Below are positions 56,871 to 64,000 of a stretch of DNA of 64,000 bases, piece by piece. The notes beneath the pieces were generated by a model, which was not told the DNA's origin, ran no database searches, and worked only from the letters and a program-made list of their open reading frames with translations. Made by a program: the position numbers and the translations under genes. Positions within the stretch are counted from its first letter, which is position 1. Each line of letters opens with the position of its first letter. This DNA is from Ceratotherium simum simum (Eukaryota; Chordata; Mammalia; Perissodactyla; Rhinocerotidae). The stretch spans positions 143,837-207,836 of the forward strand of contig NW_004454208.1 of assembly GCF_000283155.1 (NCBI RefSeq). The letters are read 5' to 3'.

Positions 56871-59680
56871 CTGCACTATTAATATAGCTAAGGATTGCCT
56901 AGATGTCTCTAGTAACCTGCAAACTATCTACCGTGGGCCTCGCATATATACTGGGCGCTCAACAAACATTTCTTATTTGATTATTGATCAATTGATAGAC
57001 TAAACACATATATTCTCAATGAAATGATTTCTATAGGATCCCTCCCTTTCTAAAGCTGCAAAATTTTAAATACTGGAGTTGAGGCCTTGCTATCTAAGAG
57101 CTCCATTGCCAGCCTCTCTGGGAAGCCTTTGGTAGACTACAGAATTTTCCATTTCTTCCACTGAGAAACAAGACCATAAATCTTTCAAAACATAGCAAAC
57201 TCTAGTAAAGAAAGAGTTTAATACTTATTTTACAAATCCAGAGTGTGCAGGGGAGTGTCATATCGTCACATCTAGATTCTAACTAGTATCTTCTGGCAGG
57301 AGTTTCAGTACAATAAGCATGCATTGATGGATCAATCCAGATAGAAGTTTCCCTACCTAAAGCACATGTTAATTTCAAGCATGTTGACAGGTGGCTTTTA
57401 GAACACACATAATCAGTAAATGTCCCTCACGTGTAAAGAAAAGAAACAATGGAAAGTGAAATTAGGGGATTGAAAATGGAAAGCAAGAAAATATAAAAAA
57501 GAAAATGCTTAAATTGAAAAAAAATAGAAACAAACAAATGTATCTTATAGAGAAATGAAAAGAAAGCTAAAGATCCAAGTAAAAGCCCTGAGATTCTCCA
57601 GCTTCCCTGTTGCCACTGGCCCGTGAGACTGGATGGAGTGGGATTCAGATCAACTGGCCTTTCTGTGGTTGGTGGATTTAATGTGCATCCCAAGACCATT
57701 CACCCACTTTCTCCTCAATGAATATACCTCAGTGTAGAATTTTGCTAACTATTCTGGAATTGCCTCTTCAAACCAGTGCAACAGCTTTCTTCAGCCAGAG
57801 TGATGTGGGGCCAAGGTTCACGGAAACTGGCAGTGGTGCCAGGATCATCACACCTGTGGTGTTACACCTTCTGTCACTGAACAGACATAAGGGGCATCTT
57901 TCAAGGGGACTAGTTGTCCAAAACCCGCCCCTCCACACTGTGAGTCAGACCCTGACAGAGGCCACTATTGGACCAGGTGGGACCCCAATGACTATGTCAA
58001 TGAAAAAGGCGTGAGCTGGAGGTCCTGAATTGGTCTTAGCATTCACCAGTGAACACTATCTTCCTGAAACACCGGAGGGGCCTGTGTCAGTATCTAAATC
58101 AACAGTCACACCAGATGGGACTTTGGAAAAGGTCTAGAATCAAGCCTATCACCCTGTACATCTCCAAAGACATTTGCTGTCTGCTATGAAGAAAAGTCTC
58201 CCCTGCCACTATTCACATCTGCATGGGCAGCGCTGTGGCGTTCCCAAGTCTTGCCCTGTCAAAAGCAAACATCAGGGCAGGCCCCTTATGGATAAGTGTC
58301 AGGCCTGCCAGGCCACTAAAAGTCTCTGAGATGAAAGCAGGCTTGCTCCTGCACTCATTCTCACTCTCGTGCGTCTCGGTGCTGTTTGGTGTTGACAGAG
58401 TGGGAAGCACCTTACATGATAAAAACTAAGACCAGGACCAGCCTTCAACAAAATTGTGAAGTAAGCAAGGTTTATCTTGCCCATTCTCCCCACTTCTGTA
58501 CCCCCACCGACAACCCTTCATTATTCCTGTCGTGGCCTGGCCTTCAGCTGACTGACATAGCCCTAAAATGACCAGCCGATGAATGCTGAATGATGTGTAT
58601 GTTTTAACTGAGCCTCTTAGAAATCAAGAAGCCTTCAAGATTCATAAGGAGGAAACTATCATGGTGGGATTTCAGGCCCATTGGAGAGATATGGGGACTT
58701 GCTAGATCCTTCCCAAACCACCCCACATGGGTACTAACAACTCAGTAAATGTTTTAGATTTTTCTGTCCAAGGACATGAGTCTCCAAAGCTGACACATTT
58801 TCCTGGCTCCAGAACATCTGACCAGTCTACCTGTGGAAGTAATAGCCATGCAGTAACCCCGAAAGTGCAGTTAACTCCTTCCCCTCTTTCAACCAACAAG
58901 AAGACCATGTGTAACACAGCTGACTCTGAACACTCCATGTAGAGTTGCTCAGTGAAACCATAAAGTGATTGAACTCTAAGAAAATTCAAGCAACTTTTAT
59001 AAATACTCTCCATTTCCTCCTTCCCCTGGGCAGCCTGTTCCCAGAGTTATTCCAGCACAGCAAAGAGAACAGATTTGTGCTGCCCCTTCACTTTCTGGTC
59101 CCTTTTACGTTCTGCAGGAGACTCTATCCTAAAAGGAACAGTAATAATCAAAGAGGAAAAGCAGGAGGAGAAACCAAGGGCTGGAGGATAAATGGGCAGG
59201 GTAGTCAGACTTGAGGACCAAGAATCAACCCATTAGGTAAAGGCTCGTAATGGAATATGAAGCATTTCATCACTCACTATCTCATATGATCCTCACAGCA
59301 ACACTATGAACTAGGCAAGCTGGGTGTTATTCCATGAGGAACCAAGATTGATAGAAGAACACAGGTTCTCTAGTTTCTTCTCCAGTGTTCTTTTTGCTAT
59401 ATCCAACTACCCCTTGGGCAAATATATCTGATTCCAGACAACTATGGTCCGAATTGAATACTATAAAGATGCCTGTCGAGAGAGGCCCCTCCTAGGCGCC
59501 CAACCTCTAGCCAGAAAAGGCCATTGACCCAGAGGCTGGGTGGAAAAAAGCCACCATCCTACTTCTTCCTTCTCATTGCCTATTTCTCGGGAAAGGTGGG
59601 TCTCCATCGGCACAATTCCTGAGTGTCTGAGTCTCAGCTGGTAAAGGATGGGGGGCGGTATCAAAATAAGAAAGTAGAAG
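56870..59680. other. no gene recognised; one unexplained low-copy-looking block
   Basis: Between 57.70 and 58.95 kb the sequence is less AT-rich than its surroundings and has several overlapping frames of 60-100 codons. None has a recognisable domain, splice context or retrocopy tail. A weak MIR-like piece lies at 59220-59340. Confidence 0.35.
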
Positions 59681-61019
59681 TAAGTAACCAAAATAAGTTT
59701 AAATAGACTAAATTCACCTATGAAAAATGGAAACTATCAGTTTATGTTGTTTTTTAAACCCACCTATATATTACTTACAAGAGGCAAAACTTAAAAGAAA
59801 CTGACATAGAAAGATTGAAAATAAATTGATGGAAAGAGATATACCAGATGAATACTAACCAAAAGAAAATGTGTGCCACTATATCAATACCAGAAAAATA
59901 AAATATAAGGCAAAAAATTATTAATAAAGATAGAAGGACCCTACCTAATGATAAGAGGGAAAAATCCATCAGGAAGATGTAACAACGTGGCCAATTACAG
60001 AGCTTCTACTCCATAAAGCAAAACCTGGCATAAATCACATAAGTTACAAGAAGAAATTAACAAAGCCACAATTGTAATGGGAGATTTTTAAGACACTTCT
60101 AAATCAGAAACTGAAAGATCAAACATGTAAAAAATTAATAAAATGATAGAATGATTGAACAACACAATTAATGAGCCTAATCCCATGGTTTCCAAACTCT
60201 ACATGGAGGCATCCCAGGTTGCTGAAGAGAGGTCATGAGGACACTATAGGAGATTTCAAGTTTCAAGGAAAACAGCTAGACTCAACATCTGGTCAGACAT
60301 TGTAGAAGTTACAAGCTTGAGAGAGCTCACAGTTTCAAAATTAATTCACACTACATTCTTTCTGTGACTTCACATCTTTGTGAAGCTGGGGTTTTGGCAG
60401 TTGTCATAATAAAAAGCAGTTATCATGGGAAAATCAAGATGGCATGGGACATGAGGGTAGGAGCAGCATCCACCCTGCTTTCATGGTCTGAGAAGTTGTA
60501 CAGTGCCCAACAGGCACACACATCCCATTCATAAACAATCGTAGTTATTTAAGAAGGTAAAATTTTTTTTCTTTCAATTATATGTATTATTTTTTCAAAC
60601 AGCTACAAGTTGTTTGAACAAAAATACTTACCAAGTCATTTGGATCTAACTACTTAAACAGAACTATTAGGCATTTCTTTTGGTCTAGAAGTGCTACAAA
60701 ACAATTACTGAAACACTAAGGGTGCTGCGAATAGAGAAAATCTGGGAGTCACTGGCCTAATCTAATAATATATGTAGAAACCTACACCCCAACATTGGGA
60801 ATATGCATTCTTTTCAAGCATACAAGAAACATTTTAGAAAAACTGATTATGTATTAGGTCACAGAGGAAGTCTCCACCTAGTTCAAAAAATTGATACTCC
60901 ACAAACCATGATGTCAGATCATAATATCTTTAAATTAGAAATCAATAAGAAAGACGGTTTTAAAAAACACATGTATCTAGAGATTGGAAAGCACACTTCT
61001 AAATACCATTGGCTCGACA
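59680..61019 (+). repeat. L1 ORF2 endonuclease-region fragment, split by a hAT element
   Basis: The left part (to 60182) has ACAATTGTAATGGGAGATTT and a TTGAACAACACAATTAATGA phrase. The right part (from 60763) has TTTCAAGCATACAAGAAACA and TTAGGTCACAGAGGAAGTC, which follow in order in L1 ORF2. Frames are interrupted by many stops, so this is an old copy in sense orientation. Confidence 0.75.
60183..60754. mobile_element. hAT-type DNA transposon nested in L1
   Basis: The ends read CCATGGTTTCCAAACT on the left and GGGAGTCACTG on the right, a degraded hAT inverted pair. An exact 8-bp duplication GCCTAATC flanks it at 60175-60182 and 60755-60762. Removing the element rejoins the L1 text. There is no transposase frame. 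The family is not identified. Confidence 0.85.
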
Positions 61020-64000
61020 GGAGAAGTCAAGTTGGCAGCATAGGCAGACTCTGAACTCATCTCCTCCCACAGACAGCCAATTTACAACTACTCTTGGAAA
61101 AATTACCCCTGAGACAGAGCTGAAAACTGGATAAGAGGAACTCCTGCAACAAACGACAATCCTAATTGAGGTGGAAGGGACAGAAACTCCCTACTGGAGA
61201 GCAAAAAACCCACCTTCACAAGCCGCCAACTTCACAGCCGCCCGGGAGCAGCCCAAAGGAACGCAGCCCTCCCTGGAGGCGCGGGGTCCTGAGCCAGGGA
61301 GCGCTCCCGCTGTAGGCATTTTATGGACCCAGCACAATCGAGACAACTGGCATAATATCTGACTTTGCTTGCTACTAAAACATTGGGGAGTACCCCCAGA
61401 AAAGCTGGTTGACAAAGAAACTTAAAGGGCCCACGCAGAAACTCACCCGTTGCAGAAAGCAACCTAAAATCACCAGAAAGAAAGGTGCACAGTCCGTTGG
61501 TGAAAAGAGACTCACCTGATAGGCCCTGTGTGCATCTCAGTGAGAGGTGAGACTTCTCCCAGGACTGGGACATTGGCGGCAGCCATTGTAGTGGCCTGGT
61601 GTGGGCGTGCTGACACAGACACTGGCAGACGCCATTGGAGTTCTCTCTGGGTCCTGCTAGTCCAGGGTTTGCCCCACTAGGACACCGATTTAATCCAGCT
61701 CAACCAGGGAGGGCAGCCCACTCTAGGGACTGGCCCCACCCAACAACAAGCCCACAGGCAACTTGTGGGCCTGCATAGTTTGGTGACTGGATTCTCTGCA
61801 GCTTAGTGACTGGGTCCACCTCTCTGTGGGGCAGGGCATGTGTAAGGAGCTGGTGGAGAGTGTGGGGCACTGGTGGAGTGTGTGGGGCACCTACCTTGGA
61901 GAAACTCGGTCCACTTCAGGAGGTTGGGGTATGTGGATGGCACAGGACTGTGTTGACTGTGTGTGTGGACCTGTGGGCAGTAGGGCTTGCCAGCTGCAGA
62001 AGACTTGTGCTTCTCAAAAAGCCACATAGGGGATCAGCCCTACCTTCCAAAGCCTGAAACAATTGGGTGCTCCCATGCCTGAGGCCTGCCCCACCCAGCT
62101 GCAATCCTCAGAGAGCTGACAAGAGACCTAAAGGTGGGAGGCTTATAGCAATTGTAAGGCCCTGAGCCTAACAACCTGCCACACTGGGGGCCTACTCACT
62201 TTACAGAAATACTGCAATAGGAATGTGCTATTAGAACTTGCAGCCAACTGTGCTGGGGATCCCCAAACCTGATAAAGAGACTGAAGGGGCCACAACAACT
62301 ACAAGCAGCTGAGCATTACAACAGCTGACCAGGGGCATAGCTCAGCCTCCCTGAGCACCTACAGGAAGAGCAACCATGCCACGACACGACACATGTAACC
62401 CACATAGGGGTCACTCCTAGAACATTCAGAACTCAGGGAAGCACACTGCCAGGCCTCATAAAACATCGCTTATAAAAGGTCAACTCTCTAAGAGCAGGAG
62501 ATGTAGCTGACCTACCTAACACATAGACACAAGCACAGGGAAAGAGGCAAAATGAGGAGGTAAAGGAATACGTTCCAAGTAAGGGAACAGGACAAAACCC
62601 CAGAAAAGGAACTAAGTGAAACAGAAATGAGCAACCTACCTGACAGAGAGTTCAAACAAAGAGGGTTAAAGATGTTCACTGGTTTGGGGAGAAGAATGGA
62701 TAAACTCAGTGAGAACATCAATAAAGAAATGGAAGATATAAAAAAGAACTGATCAGAATGAAGGATACAATACTGGAAATGAAAAATTCACTAGAGGGAC
62801 TCAAAAGCAAAGTAGAGGATACAGAAGAACGGATCTGTGAGCTGGACGAAAGACTAGAACAAATCACCCAAGCTTAACAGATAAAAGAAGGAAGAATTAA
62901 AAAGAGTGAAGAAAGTCTAAGAGACCTCTGGGACATCATCAAGTGCACTAACATCCATGTTATAGGTGTCCCAGAAGGAGAAGAGTGAGACAAAGGGGCA
63001 GAGAATATATTTGAAGAAATAATATTTGAAAACTTCCCTAACCTAAGGAAGGAAACAGACATCCAGGTACAGGAAGCACAGAGAGCACCAAACAAGATAA
63101 ACCGAAAGAGGCCCACAACAAAACACATCATAATTAAAATGTCCAGAATTAAAGATAAAGAGAGAATCTAAAAAGCTGAAAGAGAAAGACTCGTTACATA
63201 CAAAGGAAACCCCATAAGGCTATGAGCTGACTTCTCAGCAGAAACATTACAGGCTAGAAGAGAATGGCACGATATATTTAAAGTGCTACAAGGAAAAAAC
63301 CTACAACCAAGAATACTCTACCCAGCAAGGTTATCATTCAAAATGGAAGGAGAGATAAAAAGTGTCCCAGACAAGCAAAAATTAAAGGAGTTTGTCATCA
63401 AGAAACCTGTACTACAATAAATGCTAAAGGGACTGATTTAAGGGGAAAAGAAAAGACCATAAATAGGAACAATTATCGATTTCCATTATAAGAGGGTAAT
63501 GGATACAAATGCAAAAAAAATGAGGTTAGAAACGATATCAAAAACATAAAATGTGGGAAGAGGGGAGTTAAAGTGTGGAGCTTTCAGACAGAGGTCAAAC
63601 TAAAGAGACAACCAACTTAATATAGATTGCTATATATATAGGTTACTGTATATGAACCCCATGGTAATCACAAACCAGAAACCTATAATAAATACACAAA
63701 AATAAGAGAAAGGAACCCAAACATAATACTAAAGAAAGCCAACAAACCACAAGGGAAGAGAGCAAGAGAAGAAAGGAACAGAGAAGAACTACCAAAACAC
63801 TGAGAAAAAAAGTTAAAAAATGGCAATAAGTACATACTTATCAATAGATACTTTAAACATCAATGGACTAAATGCTCCAATTAAAAGGCATGGGGTGGCT
63901 GATTGGATACAACAACAGGACGCATATATATGCTGCATACAAGAGACACACTTCAGACCTAAAGACACGCACAAACTGAAAGTGAAGGGATGGAAAAAGA
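61020..64000 (+). mobile_element. L1 element 5' part: 5' UTR, decayed ORF1, start of ORF2; continues past the window
   Basis: It begins GGAGAAGTCAAGTTGGCAGC, a degraded form of the usual L1 5' start containing a YY1-like site, followed by about 1.6 kb of GC-richer 5' UTR. From about 62640 to 63440 the text is ORF1-like, with the well-known TTCTCAGCAGAAACATTACA and CTACCCAGCAAGGTTATCAT phrases. Stops occur in it (for example CAAGCTTAACAG near 62870 and GAAGAGTGAGAC near 62985), so ORF1 is dead. The right boundary is outside the window. Confidence 0.85.
63820..64000 (+). CDS. L1 ORF2 endonuclease start (partial, open to the window edge)
   Basis: ATG at 63820 opens a frame of 60 codons that is still open at the window end. 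It contains LNINGLNAPIKRHGVADWIQ and QDAYICCIQETHF, which match the N-terminus of the L1 apurinic-type endonuclease; N in the first block and E in the QETH block are conserved catalytic-site positions of that family. Whether the rest of ORF2 is intact cannot be seen. Confidence 0.8.
   Translation, partial: MAISTYLSIDTLNINGLNAPIKRHGVADWIQQQDAYICCIQETHFRPKDTHKLKVKGWKK

Overview
This is a mammalian nuclear window, most likely from a horse or another equid. Four copies of the perissodactyl ERE family (a tRNA-derived SINE whose consensus begins GGGGCCGGCCC) are present with target-site duplications, alongside older mammalian repeats (MIR, L2, MER5, Tigger, L1M). There is no sign of bacterial gene organisation. 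Most open frames are short chance frames or lie in repeats.

One multi-exon gene can be followed, on the + strand from about 3.58 kb to 30.85 kb. I reconstructed 16 exons from splice sites, reading-frame phase and protein-like sequence. Every junction is phase-compatible, and the exon lengths sum to a whole number of codons (769 residues plus stop). The 5' part of the gene appears to lie upstream of the window. The product would be a cysteine-rich extracellular protein with one transmembrane helix and a cytoplasmic tail ending in a charged helical segment. I do not recognise a gene symbol.

This gene looks broken. Exon 4 and exon 7 each carry an in-frame TAA, and the splice donor of exon 8 reads GG where GT is needed. 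Each is supported by phase: the obvious splice alternatives that would avoid it break the frame chain. The best reading is a recently decayed unitary pseudogene, or a segregating or lineage-specific loss; sequence error has to be excluded.

Layout. 1-1.27 kb: old L1-like sequence. 1.29-1.76 kb: a MER2/Tigger-like DNA transposon with both terminal inverted repeats. 3.5-16.2 kb: GC-rich, exon-dense part of the gene, with MER5A/MIR copies and an antisense DYNLL1 processed pseudogene at 9.95-10.35 kb. 16.2-30.85 kb: sparse exons separated by introns with GT/CA microsatellites, MIR, L2, an ERE and a TGGA-based higher-order minisatellite, ending at an AATAAA. 30.9-48.6 kb: no gene seen; MIR and L2 remnants, an ERE, a Tigger-type MITE and an LTR-like repeat. 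48.7-61 kb: AT-rich, mostly old L1-derived sequence with two EREs, a possible reverse-transcriptase fossil, and an L1 split by a hAT element with a perfect 8-bp duplication. 61.02-64 kb: the 5' end of an L1, with a decayed ORF1 and a start of ORF2 that is open to the window edge.

No CRISPR, operon, rRNA or obvious functional RNA gene was found. Repeat names come from recognition by eye and were not checked against a library.
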